A model generated the notes under the pieces. That model had not been told where the DNA came from, ran no database searches, and was given only the letters and a program-made list of their open reading frames with translations. 64,000 bases of DNA from an uncultured Planctomycetota bacterium. Lineage in GTDB: Bacteria > Planctomycetota > UBA1135 > GCA-002686595. Below, one piece after another: positions 26,441-33,812 of the stretch. The position numbers and the translations under genes are program-made. The stretch covers positions 52,108 to 116,107 of the forward strand of contig CAIYPP010000054.1 of the NCBI GenBank assembly GCA_903928115.1. The letters are read 5' to 3'. Each line of letters starts with the position of its first letter. Within the stretch, counting starts at the first letter, position 1.

Positions 26441-27393
26441 CGTCGCCGCAGCACCGCGTAGTCCTGCCAGCCGTCCGGCGCCTCCACGTGCGCGAGGAGA
26501 GTGAACGCGCGCGCCCACTCGCGAGCGACGAACTCCGGCTGAAGAAAGGTCGTGCCCGTGTGCTGCGTATCGAGGCTCGCAGCCCATGCAAGGTTCTGCT
26601 CCCAGCTCGACTCGATCGGCGGCGACGGGAAGAACAGCTGTCCCTCCGCACGCAGTCGCGGTAGCTCGGCGCGCAGCTCGGCCGGGGTAGGAGCGGTCGA
26701 GGGCGAGTCGCCCTGAATCCAGCGCTGGACCGCATGGGACCCGAGGAAGGACGCGACGAGCAGGCCTCCGGGTCGCAGGACTCGGGCACTTTCCGTGAGC
26801 CACGCGCGTTGGCTCGCCGGCGCGAGATGTTCGAACAAGGTCGGGATCAGCACCGCGTCGTAGACGCCGCTCGAGAGCCGTGTCGGAGGTTCGGCGGGGA
26901 TCGTCTCGAACGCCGCGAATCCGAGCTCCCGCCTGCACCACTCGACCACCTCCGGATCGCTGTCCGCCCCCGTGATCATGCAGCTCGGCACATAGCGCGA
27001 GAAGTAGCGGAGCATGCGTCCGCAGCCGCAGCCGAGCTCGAGGAGAGACGAACCTTCGAGGCGCAGGCCGTGCTCTCGCAAGAGTGTCAGATTCCGACGC
27101 CAGTCGACGACGCCACTGCGCAGGAAGTCCATTTCACTCGCACCCGCGCCCGCGACGCGCTCGAGCAGGTACGGCGGAGGGTTGCGAAACCAAACGTCTC
27201 GAAGCGCCGGATACTCCTCGAGTCCGTGCCACGCGAGCCAGATCCAAAACTCGGGGCTCGAGATCGTGCGATAGGTCGTGCGCAGGTCCTCGCGAGCGGC
27301 CCAGATCTGCTCCGCCTGAGCAGCGATCGAGGCGATGCGCTCATCCCCGGACACGGGGAGGTGTTCCTGCGTCGTATCGGTACCCTGCAACAT
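26437..27393 (-). CDS. class I SAM-dependent methyltransferase, copy A of a tandem pair
   Basis: About 318 residues. An N-terminal helical region (AREDLRTTYRTISSPEFWIWLAWHGLEE) precedes the methyltransferase core with motif I LLELGCGCGRMLRYF, motif II around MITGADSDPEVVEWC and a later LRPGGLLVASFLG. GGAGG lies 7 bases upstream of the ATG. It is clearly paralogous to the next gene over its whole length, with diverged C-terminal specificity loops. Substrate unknown. Confidence 0.85.
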   Translation of the reverse strand: MLQGTDTTQEHLPVSGDERIASIAAQAEQIWAAREDLRTTYRTISSPEFWIWLAWHGLEEYPALRDVWFRNPPPYLLERVAGAGASEMDFLRSGVVDWRRNLTLLREHGLRLEGSSLLELGCGCGRMLRYFSRYVPSCMITGADSDPEVVEWCRRELGFAAFETIPAEPPTRLSSGVYDAVLIPTLFEHLAPASQRAWLTESARVLRPGGLLVASFLGSHAVQRWIQGDSPSTAPTPAELRAELPRLRAEGQLFFPSPPIESSWEQNLAWAASLDTQHTGTTFLQPEFVAREWARAFTLLAHVEAPDGWQDYAVLRRR

Positions 27394-27583
27394 GAGAAAC
27401 CTCCAGCCTGCGACGGACACGTACCGTGGAGCGTGCTTCGACGCAAGAGTGCGAGAACGAGTGCGCTTGAATGGTGGAGCTCTCGACGCCGAGTGCGGAC
27501 ACGTCGGGGGGAAGTCGCAATTCCGCAGGCGCGAGATGCCGAGGGAAGTTAGGCGAAGCATCGAGCATCCGCAATCAGCAACA

Positions 27584-27610
27584 GGGCTACGTCGGCCGGA
27601 CGCGTAGCCC
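27584..27610 (-). terminator. hairpin between the two methyltransferase paralogues
   Basis: Arms 27584-27591 and 27603-27610 form a perfect 8-bp stem with an 11-base loop. On the minus strand it follows the end of copy B by about 28 bases and is trailed by tgttgctgatt. It probably ends copy B transcription so that copy A has its own promoter in the 244-base gap. Confidence 0.45.
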
Positions 27611-27637
27611 GCAGGCCGAACATGTCCCCGAGCAGGG

Positions 27638-28582
27638 CTAGCGGCGGCGCAGGACAACGTAGTCCTGCCAGTCGTCGGGCGCGGGGGTGTGAGACGCGAT
27701 CGCGAAGTGCCGGGTCCACTCGCGCTCGATGAACTCTCGCGTGAGGAACACGTTCCCATACTGAGCGCGATCGAGCTGTTGCCAGTGCTCGATGTTCTCC
27801 GGATTCGGCGTGCGCATGTTGCCAAAGGGGAAGAACAGAAGGCCCTCTTGGCGCAGTCGCGGAAGGCTCTCGCGCAGCTGTTGCGGCCGTGGCGCTTCCG
27901 ACGGTGTCTCCCCAGCGAGCCAGCGCTCGACCGCGCGCTCCCCATGGTAGGTCAACACCGCGAAGCCTCCCGGGCGCAGCACGCGCGCGAACTCCTCCAG
28001 CCACGCGAGCTGAGACTCACGCGGAATGTGGGAAAACACCGAGTAGCTGTAGAGCGCGTCGAATCCGCCCCGCGGGAGGCCCGTGGGTGGAAGGAGCGGA
28101 ATCTGCTCGAACTCCGCAAAGTCCAGCTCACGCCGACACCACGCCAGCGGTGTGGCATCAACGTCGACGCCAACGAAGCGAGCCGCTCCCGCATAACGCG
28201 CGAAGTAGCGCAGGATCCGGCCGCAACCGCAGCCAAAGTCGAGCACCGAGGCTCCTTCGAACTTGAAGCCCGCGCCCGTGAGCTGCTGCACCATGCGTCG
28301 CCAGTCGACGATGCCGCCCTCACGGAAGATCCGATGGTCCGTCGTCACCCCGCCGACGCGCTCGACGAGGTGCAGCGGCGGCCATGGGAAGTTCGCACGG
28401 GCAAGCTCGACAGACTCTTCGATGCCGTGCCACCCGATCCACGCCCAGAAATCGGGATTCGAGATCGTCCCGTAGGTGATGCGCAGATCCTCCCGCTCAC
28501 GCCAGATTTCTTGAGCGATGCGAAAGAGCTCGGCGATCCGAGGGTGGGTTGCTGCGGGCAGCAAAGAAGGCGTGAGGGTCAT
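27638..28582 (-). CDS. class I SAM-dependent methyltransferase, copy B of a tandem pair
   Basis: About 314 residues, paralogous to its neighbour: REREDLRITYGTISNPDFWAWIGWHGIEE in the N-terminal region, motif I VLDFGCGCGRILRYF, then FVGVDVDATPLAWCRRELDF and LRPGGFAVLTYHGERAVERWLAG. Both copies end in the same DDWQDYVVLRRR-type tail. The conserved pre-domain (about 100 residues before motif I) is unusual for generic methyltransferases and may bind the substrate. A compact ATG at 28582 was chosen over longer in-frame starts. Confidence 0.85.
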   Translation of the reverse strand: MTLTPSLLPAATHPRIAELFRIAQEIWREREDLRITYGTISNPDFWAWIGWHGIEESVELARANFPWPPLHLVERVGGVTTDHRIFREGGIVDWRRMVQQLTGAGFKFEGASVLDFGCGCGRILRYFARYAGAARFVGVDVDATPLAWCRRELDFAEFEQIPLLPPTGLPRGGFDALYSYSVFSHIPRESQLAWLEEFARVLRPGGFAVLTYHGERAVERWLAGETPSEAPRPQQLRESLPRLRQEGLLFFPFGNMRTPNPENIEHWQQLDRAQYGNVFLTREFIEREWTRHFAIASHTPAPDDWQDYVVLRRR

Positions 28583-28767
28583 GCGGTGCGGTGCCGAGCG
28601 AGGAGCGGACGGCGCCACGCTCCCAAGTGCGCAGCGTGCCGAGTCCCTCGCGCTGTTCCTCGTGACCGTCCGCTCATGCGCCCACGGCAACACGAAACCA
28701 TGACACCGCCGTAACGTCGGAGAGCTCCGGCGCGGCACGCGGTTCTCGCACTCTCGCGCGGGCCACC

Positions 28768-29445
28768 TCAGAACGACAGCGCGAGCCCGATCCTCGGCCC
28801 GACGATCTCCAGCTCGATGTCACTCCCGCCTGCGTCCGTGCGTTCGTAGGCGATTCGTCCGATGCCGACATCGACGAAGACACTCCGAACCAGACGACAA
28901 CGCAGCACGCTGTCGATGCGGCTCGCCGTCGCTTCGCTGCCCACCGTGAGGTCCATCGCCGTTCGCCAGTCCAGCCACTCCGCCAGGGGGACCTCCAGCG
29001 CCAACCCGAGCGCGAGGCCGCTGAAGTCGAGCGTTTCGTGCGCCGGAATCGTGTCGGTCGCGAGATCGACCTTGCCCCCGAAGCTCCCGAAACCCACGTG
29101 AGTGTCGCAGAGGACCTCGTCGAAACGGATGCGAGCCCCGAAGACGAGCTCGACGAGTCGCAGGTCGTAGTCGAGCTCGTACGAGAGCGGTCCGTCGAGT
29201 TGGACGCCGCCGATGAGGAACCGTGTGCCGTTCTCGAGCGAGCCGGAATCCTCGCCCTGCGCGCTCCAGCCCATGACCGCGACGTAGGGAGTGAGCACGT
29301 CGCTGCGCTCGGAAAAGTCCACGCGGACCTCGGCGGCCGGGATCAGCGCAGAATCCGAGCCCTCAAGGGTCTCGTAGGAAGGCAGCGTCGAGCAGGCCGC
29401 TGCCGCCGTCGCGAACAGTAGACCTCCCCAGCGCGGACTCGCCAT
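28768..29445 (-). CDS. outer-membrane-like beta-barrel lipoprotein
   Basis: About 225 residues. The start is set by GGGAGG 8 bases upstream of the ATG. The signal ends at a lipobox-like AAAACS. The remainder is alternating hydrophobic and polar beta strands (LSYELDYDLRLVELVFGARIRFDE, ALGLALEVPLAEWLDWRTAMDLTVG) and ends in a strand finishing with Phe (GPRIGLALSF), as outer-membrane barrels do. It is divergent from nadA. No specific family recognised. Confidence 0.65.
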   Translation of the reverse strand: MASPRWGGLLFATAAAACSTLPSYETLEGSDSALIPAAEVRVDFSERSDVLTPYVAVMGWSAQGEDSGSLENGTRFLIGGVQLDGPLSYELDYDLRLVELVFGARIRFDEVLCDTHVGFGSFGGKVDLATDTIPAHETLDFSGLALGLALEVPLAEWLDWRTAMDLTVGSEATASRIDSVLRCRLVRSVFVDVGIGRIAYERTDAGGSDIELEIVGPRIGLALSF

Positions 29446-29585
29446 GCTTCGTACCTCCCGTTCCCTTCTCGTTCCGCGCCGCAGGCGAGTCCACGGGCCG
29501 ATGTGGGCAGTGTCGGCGACACCGGGGCGCGGGGCCCACGGCGCGCGTGGTATCTTCGACGGTATCCCCCATCGAAGGCTCGCCC

Positions 29586-30929
29586 TTGGAAACCGCACTG
29601 CCCAAGCGCTCTGGGATCCGTCTGGATCCCGACATGAACATCTGCCAGACCGACCTCCCGCTCGACTGGTACCAAGAGGAGTTCAAGCCCTACGCGGAGG
29701 AGTACCAACGCCTGCCCGACCGCAGGCCGGGGACCGTGCTCCCGTGGCTCGACCGCTACGCGCAGCCCGCGCTCGAGCACTTCGGAGATTCGCTGCTGCT
29801 CGTCGCGCACTTCTACATGGGCGGCGAGATCGTCAAGCTCGTCGAGCGCTACGGCGGCGCCGTCTCGGACAGCTACCAGCTCGCGCTGCAGGCCGCGCGC
29901 AATCCGCACAAGAAGGTGATCGTCGAGTCGGCCGTGCACTTCATGGCCGAGTCGATCGCGATTCTGGCGCACGAAGATCAATCGGTCTGGATCACCAATC
30001 CCAAGGCCGGCTGCACGATGGAGATGCTCGCCAAGGACTACATGGTCGAGCCCGTCGCCGAGCAGCTGATCGAGCGCTACGGCGAGGACCTGCTCGTGGT
30101 TGCCTACATGAACACCGGTGGCCGCATCAAGGCGCTCGCCGGTCGCACGGGCGGCGCGGTGTGCACCAGCTCGAACGCGCCGAAGATCGTCGACTGGGCG
30201 CGCAAGAAGGGCAAAAAGATCCTGTTCGTGCCCGACCAGCACCTCGGCCGCAACACGGCCGCGAAGCTCGGCATGGACCTCTCGAAGGTCGTCGCGCTCC
30301 CCGACCCGCAGGTCGCGCGCGGCGGCTTCAAGGTCGACGACCGCACGGTCGAGGGCGGCATGGCCGCGCTCGACCGCGCCGAGATGATCCTGTGGGGCAG
30401 CTTCTGCGGCGTGCACACGGTCTTCAGCCCGGCGCACGTGCAGTACTGGCGCGAGCGAGGCTACACCGTGCTCGTTCACCCCGAGTCGAAGCTCGAGGTC
30501 GTGCAGGCCGCCGACGGCAGCGGCTCGACCAACTTCCTCTGGGAAGCGCTGATGAAGGCTCCGTCGGGCTCGAAGCTCGCGATCGGCACCGAGGGGCACT
30601 TCGTGCGCAACGCGCGCGAGCAGGGGCGTCAGCGGGGCGTCGAGGTCGTCCACCTCGCCGACATCCCCGACCCCAAGTTCGGCTCGATGGGCTGCGGCTG
30701 CGCGACGATGAGCCGCAACGATCCTCCGCACCTCGCGGGGATGCTCGATCTCCTGCGCAAGGGCACGCCGCCCGCGATCAACCGCGTCTACGCGGGCGAT
30801 GTGGTCGACGAGGAGACGGGCGCGCTCGATCGCCTGAAGCAAGCGGAACGCTCGGAGCTGATCCGCAACGCGCGCCTCTCGCTGCAGCGCATGATCGACA
30901 TCACCGAGACCGGCACGAGCGCAGTCTGA
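29586..30929 (+). CDS. nadA: quinolinate synthase NadA
   Basis: About 447 residues. It condenses iminoaspartate with dihydroxyacetone phosphate to quinolinate in de novo NAD synthesis, using a 4Fe-4S cluster. The three cluster cysteines are in NPKAGCTMEM, GSFCGVHTVF and MGCGCATMSRN; AHFYMGGEIVKL and VVAYMNTGG are also family features. The start is unclear: TTG at 29586 has GAAGG 8 bases upstream, ATG at 29634 is the conservative choice and GTG at 29547 is possible. The protein is longer at the N-terminus than E. coli NadA. nadB and nadC are not nearby. Confidence 0.93.
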   Translation: METALPKRSGIRLDPDMNICQTDLPLDWYQEEFKPYAEEYQRLPDRRPGTVLPWLDRYAQPALEHFGDSLLLVAHFYMGGEIVKLVERYGGAVSDSYQLALQAARNPHKKVIVESAVHFMAESIAILAHEDQSVWITNPKAGCTMEMLAKDYMVEPVAEQLIERYGEDLLVVAYMNTGGRIKALAGRTGGAVCTSSNAPKIVDWARKKGKKILFVPDQHLGRNTAAKLGMDLSKVVALPDPQVARGGFKVDDRTVEGGMAALDRAEMILWGSFCGVHTVFSPAHVQYWRERGYTVLVHPESKLEVVQAADGSGSTNFLWEALMKAPSGSKLAIGTEGHFVRNAREQGRQRGVEVVHLADIPDPKFGSMGCGCATMSRNDPPHLAGMLDLLRKGTPPAINRVYAGDVVDEETGALDRLKQAERSELIRNARLSLQRMIDITETGTSAV

Positions 30930-30963
30930 GCGCCGCCCGTCGCTCCAGATCCAGCGCGCTCCT

Positions 30964-32325
30964 TCAGAGCCCGAGCCGCGCGCGGGTCTCCGCGAGCAAT
31001 GCCGCGGCCTCTTCAGGGTGCGCGGCGATCACGTTGGTCTGCTCGCGCGGGTCGGCCGCGAGGTCGAAGAGCTGGTCCGTGCGCGTGGGACGGTGCACGT
31101 AGCGCCAGCGGCTCGTGTACAGGACGTGCACCGGGCCCGGCGGGTTCTTCTCGTGCTCGCGCTCGGGCCGCGATGCGAGCGCGCCGTCGACGGGATCGCG
31201 GAGCACGTCCTGCGCGCCCTGCGCGAAGAGCTTCGCTGCAGCCTTTGCCCCAGCGGCGTGCGCAGCGCTCGCCAGAAGATCACCGAGCGACACCGTCGCC
31301 GCGACCTTGCGCGCAGCGAGCCCCTCGCCGCGCACGAGCGCGGGCACGAGCAGGTTTTCGCGTGTCATCTCGCCGTGGCCGAGCTCGCTCGACTCACCGA
31401 GTGCCTGCCCGTAGGCGCCCGCGACGACCAGCACCGCTCGACGGCCCGCGGGCGTTGCCGCGAGTGCGTCGGCGAGCTTTCCCAGCGCTGCATCCGCACT
31501 CGCGAGGTCGGCTTCGTAGCGTCGGAAGAGCTCCAAGAAGCGGCCGGAGTCGATGCGCGGCACTTGGAACTGCTTGTGGATCGTCGGCGCGTCGAGCTCG
31601 GGGAAGAAGAGGCGCACGAGCGTGGTCTTCTGGAAACCGCCTTGGTTGAAGCGGTCCGCAGGCACGCCGAGCAACGCGAGCCGTTCTTCGAGCACCGGCG
31701 CGAGCGGAAAGCGCTCGAGTTGCACAGCGCTCGGCACGTTGGGCTCGAGGCCGCCCTTCAAGTGCACCCACAGGAACACGCGCTCGTCGCGCTGGACCTC
31801 GAGCCACTTGATCGCGCGCGCGACGACCGTGTCGGCGTCGCGCACGCCCTGCTGCGGCTCGTCGACGACAGGAAAACCGACGGGGACGCCGCTGGCCTTG
31901 CCGACGCCGTCGTGCGAGAGCACCGCGGCACAGCGATAGAGCTCGCCAGCGAGCAGCTCGGCCGCCGTCCGTGTGCCTTCGCGCGAGGTCCAGCCCTTCG
32001 ATGCTGCGAGCGTGTCCGCGCCGTGCACCCGCGGCGGCGCGCCCGTGAAGAGCGACACGTGCGCCGCAGCGGCAGCGGGCATGGGCGTGACGACGCGCTC
32101 GAAGGTAACCCCCTCCTTCGCGAGGGCGTCGAAGCGCGGCGAGGTCGGGCGAGACCAGCCCCCCGAGCCGAGCCAGTCCGGGCGCCACGCCTCCACCGTC
32201 ACCAGAACGATCGAGCGGCGCTCCGGCGCGGGCGAAGGGGCTTCGACGGTCCCTGGGGCCACCTGAGCGGAGAGCGGCACGAGGAACGCGAGCAGCGAGG
32301 CCGCGACGAGAGGGCGCCAGAACAT
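30964..32325 (-). CDS. exported sulfatase-like hydrolase
   Basis: About 453 residues. A signal peptide (LVAASLLAFLVPLSAQ) precedes a sulfatase-fold protein: SIVLVTVEAWRPDWLGSGG near the start, VVAGAYGQALGESSELGHG later, then a short typical tail DQLFDLAADPREQTNV. As in the first gene of the window, the formylglycine site is missing (PMPAAAAAHVSLFTG), and here even the conserved first metal Asp region is altered (VEAW rather than xDTxR). This suggests a sulfatase-like protein that has lost or changed its catalytic chemistry. Confidence 0.82.
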   Translation of the reverse strand: MFWRPLVAASLLAFLVPLSAQVAPGTVEAPSPAPERRSIVLVTVEAWRPDWLGSGGWSRPTSPRFDALAKEGVTFERVVTPMPAAAAAHVSLFTGAPPRVHGADTLAASKGWTSREGTRTAAELLAGELYRCAAVLSHDGVGKASGVPVGFPVVDEPQQGVRDADTVVARAIKWLEVQRDERVFLWVHLKGGLEPNVPSAVQLERFPLAPVLEERLALLGVPADRFNQGGFQKTTLVRLFFPELDAPTIHKQFQVPRIDSGRFLELFRRYEADLASADAALGKLADALAATPAGRRAVLVVAGAYGQALGESSELGHGEMTRENLLVPALVRGEGLAARKVAATVSLGDLLASAAHAAGAKAAAKLFAQGAQDVLRDPVDGALASRPEREHEKNPPGPVHVLYTSRWRYVHRPTRTDQLFDLAADPREQTNVIAAHPEEAAALLAETRARLGL

Positions 32326-32349
32326 GGAGAGCGTCTCGGCTGGGAGTCT

Positions 32350-32697
32350 AGCCCGCCTGCGCGCAGGCTCCCGCTTCCCGCGGGTGTCGACTCCAGAAAC
32401 ATGGAAAATCCTGCCCCATGGCAGCGCGATCCTGCGGACTCCTCCACGGCCGCTCACCCCGGCCGCCGCGCGCTCCAACCCCCTCCCGGAGCGCATGGCC
32501 TGCTTGTCCAGCCCCCCAGAGTCTCCACGGCCCGCTGAGGCGCCCCCGCGCCAAGCAGAGAGCCGCGCTCGACGCCCCCTCGGCTCGGGCCCGCGAAGCC
32601 CGCCGAGACCCCGCTGCAATCCAGAGGTGCAGCGGTGGGGCGCCTGGATGGGCGCGGCCGGCATGGATCCTGAGCCATGCCGGCCGCCTTTCTTTCC
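32350..32697 (+). ncRNA. candidate structured RNA upstream of rlmN
   Basis: The 412 bases between the sulfatase-like gene and rlmN hold no credible gene. Visible structure on the plus strand: palindrome 32355-32368, a hairpin 32611-32618/32628-32635 (8 bp, loop of 9), and a perfect 13-bp hairpin 32654-32666/32675-32687 followed by ctttctttcc, the best intrinsic terminator in the window. Something transcribed on the plus strand seems to end there, 40 bases before the rlmN start. No known RNA family recognised. Confidence 0.35.
32654..32697 (+). terminator. 13-bp hairpin with T-rich tail
   Basis: Perfect arms 32654-32666 and 32675-32687, an 8-base loop and a trailing ctttctttcc. It points in the plus direction with no annotated plus-strand gene upstream for more than 1 kb, so it implies an unannotated transcript or an attenuator for the downstream rlmN-type gene. 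Confidence 0.6.
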
Positions 32698-32737
32698 GCG
32701 CCCTGCCCCGCAGCGGCGAGCGGTTACCCTCTGCGCC

Positions 32738-33748
32738 GTGCAGAGCCTCGTCGACTTCGCGCGCTCCACCGGAGCTTCCGACCTCCACCTGCGCCCGCTG
32801 TGGAGCCAGTGGCTGCGGGGAGAGCCTCTCTCCGCCGCGGACGCCCATGTCACCCCGCCCCGCGCGACGCTCGAAGCCCTACCGGAGCTCGCGGCACGGC
32901 TCGCCGCGATCGCGCGCGTGCGCTCCGAGCATCCCTCCGCGGACGGCTCGACGCGCCTGCTCGTCGAGCTCGCCGACGGCGCGACCGTCGAGAGCGTCTT
33001 GCTCGCGCGTGAAGCGCTCTGCATCTCGACCCAAGTGGGCTGCGCGGTCGGCTGCCGCTTCTGCAAGACCGGCGAGGGCGGTCTTCTGCGCCAGCTCGGC
33101 TCGCACGAGCTGCTCGCGCAGGTCGCGCTCGCCCGCGCGCGCCAGAGCGTGAAGCGCATCGTGCTCATGGGCATGGGCGAGCCGATGCACAATCTCGACA
33201 ACGTGCTCGAAGCGCTGACGTGGCTCGGCGGGCCCGGCCGCATCGCGCACAAGAACATCGTGTTCTCGACGGTTGGCGAGCCGCGCGTGTTCGAGCGCCT
33301 GCTCGCACACTCGGTCCGTCCGGCCCTCGCGCTCTCGCTGCACACGACCGACGCAGCGCTGCGTGAGGAGCTCTTGCCGCGCGCGCCCCGCATCGAGCCC
33401 GCGGAGCTGCTCGCCCGCGCCTGCGACTACGCCGACCGCGTGACGTGGCCGCTGCAAGTGCAGTGGACCCTGCTCGAAGGCGTCAACGACAGCGACGCGG
33501 AGGTCGCGCGCCTCGTGGAGCTCCTGCGCGGACGCCGCGCGATGCTGAACCTGATCCCGTGGAATCCGCTCGAGGGCTTTGGCTTCACGCGCCCCGATCC
33601 GTTGCGCGCTCGCGACATGGTGCGCGCGCTCAAAGCAGGCGGCGTATTCGCCACGATCCGCCGCAGCGGCGGTCAAGACGTCGAGGGCGCCTGTGGCCAG
33701 CTGCGCGCGCGCTCGCTTCCGGCCAAGCGACGGCCGAGCGCGACCTAG
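32738..33748 (+). CDS. rlmN: RlmN-family radical SAM RNA methyltransferase
   Basis: About 336 residues, GTG start. The radical SAM site is QVGCAVGCRFCKTG (CxxxCxxC). The catalytic C-terminal Cys lies in SGGQDVEGACGQL, as in RlmN, which methylates C2 of A2503 in 23S rRNA and A37 of some tRNAs. IVLMGMGEPMHNLDNV and LSLHTTDAALREELLPR are family-typical. It is somewhat shorter at the N-terminus than E. coli RlmN, so a related paralogue is possible. A candidate leader or small RNA lies immediately upstream. Confidence 0.88.
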   Translation: MQSLVDFARSTGASDLHLRPLWSQWLRGEPLSAADAHVTPPRATLEALPELAARLAAIARVRSEHPSADGSTRLLVELADGATVESVLLAREALCISTQVGCAVGCRFCKTGEGGLLRQLGSHELLAQVALARARQSVKRIVLMGMGEPMHNLDNVLEALTWLGGPGRIAHKNIVFSTVGEPRVFERLLAHSVRPALALSLHTTDAALREELLPRAPRIEPAELLARACDYADRVTWPLQVQWTLLEGVNDSDAEVARLVELLRGRRAMLNLIPWNPLEGFGFTRPDPLRARDMVRALKAGGVFATIRRSGGQDVEGACGQLRARSLPAKRRPSAT

Positions 33749-33755
33749 AAGCACA

Positions 33756-33788
33756 GCGGGCCGCGCGGATGCACTCCGCGCGGCCCGC
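33756..33788. terminator. 14-bp hairpin between convergent rlmN and S46 peptidase genes
   Basis: Perfect arms 33756-33769 and 33775-33788 with a 5-base loop tgcac. It lies between the two stop codons, so it can terminate both transcripts. Confidence 0.7.
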
Positions 33789-33812
33789 CAAGAGAACTCC
33801 GAGAAGCTCGGC

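Noticed and set aside
27420..27945. Apparent extra N-terminal extension or third methyltransferase copy upstream of copy A
   Set aside because: It is an out-of-frame reading through copy B; the residues show no methyltransferase motif and a good ribosome-binding site sets the true start at 27393.
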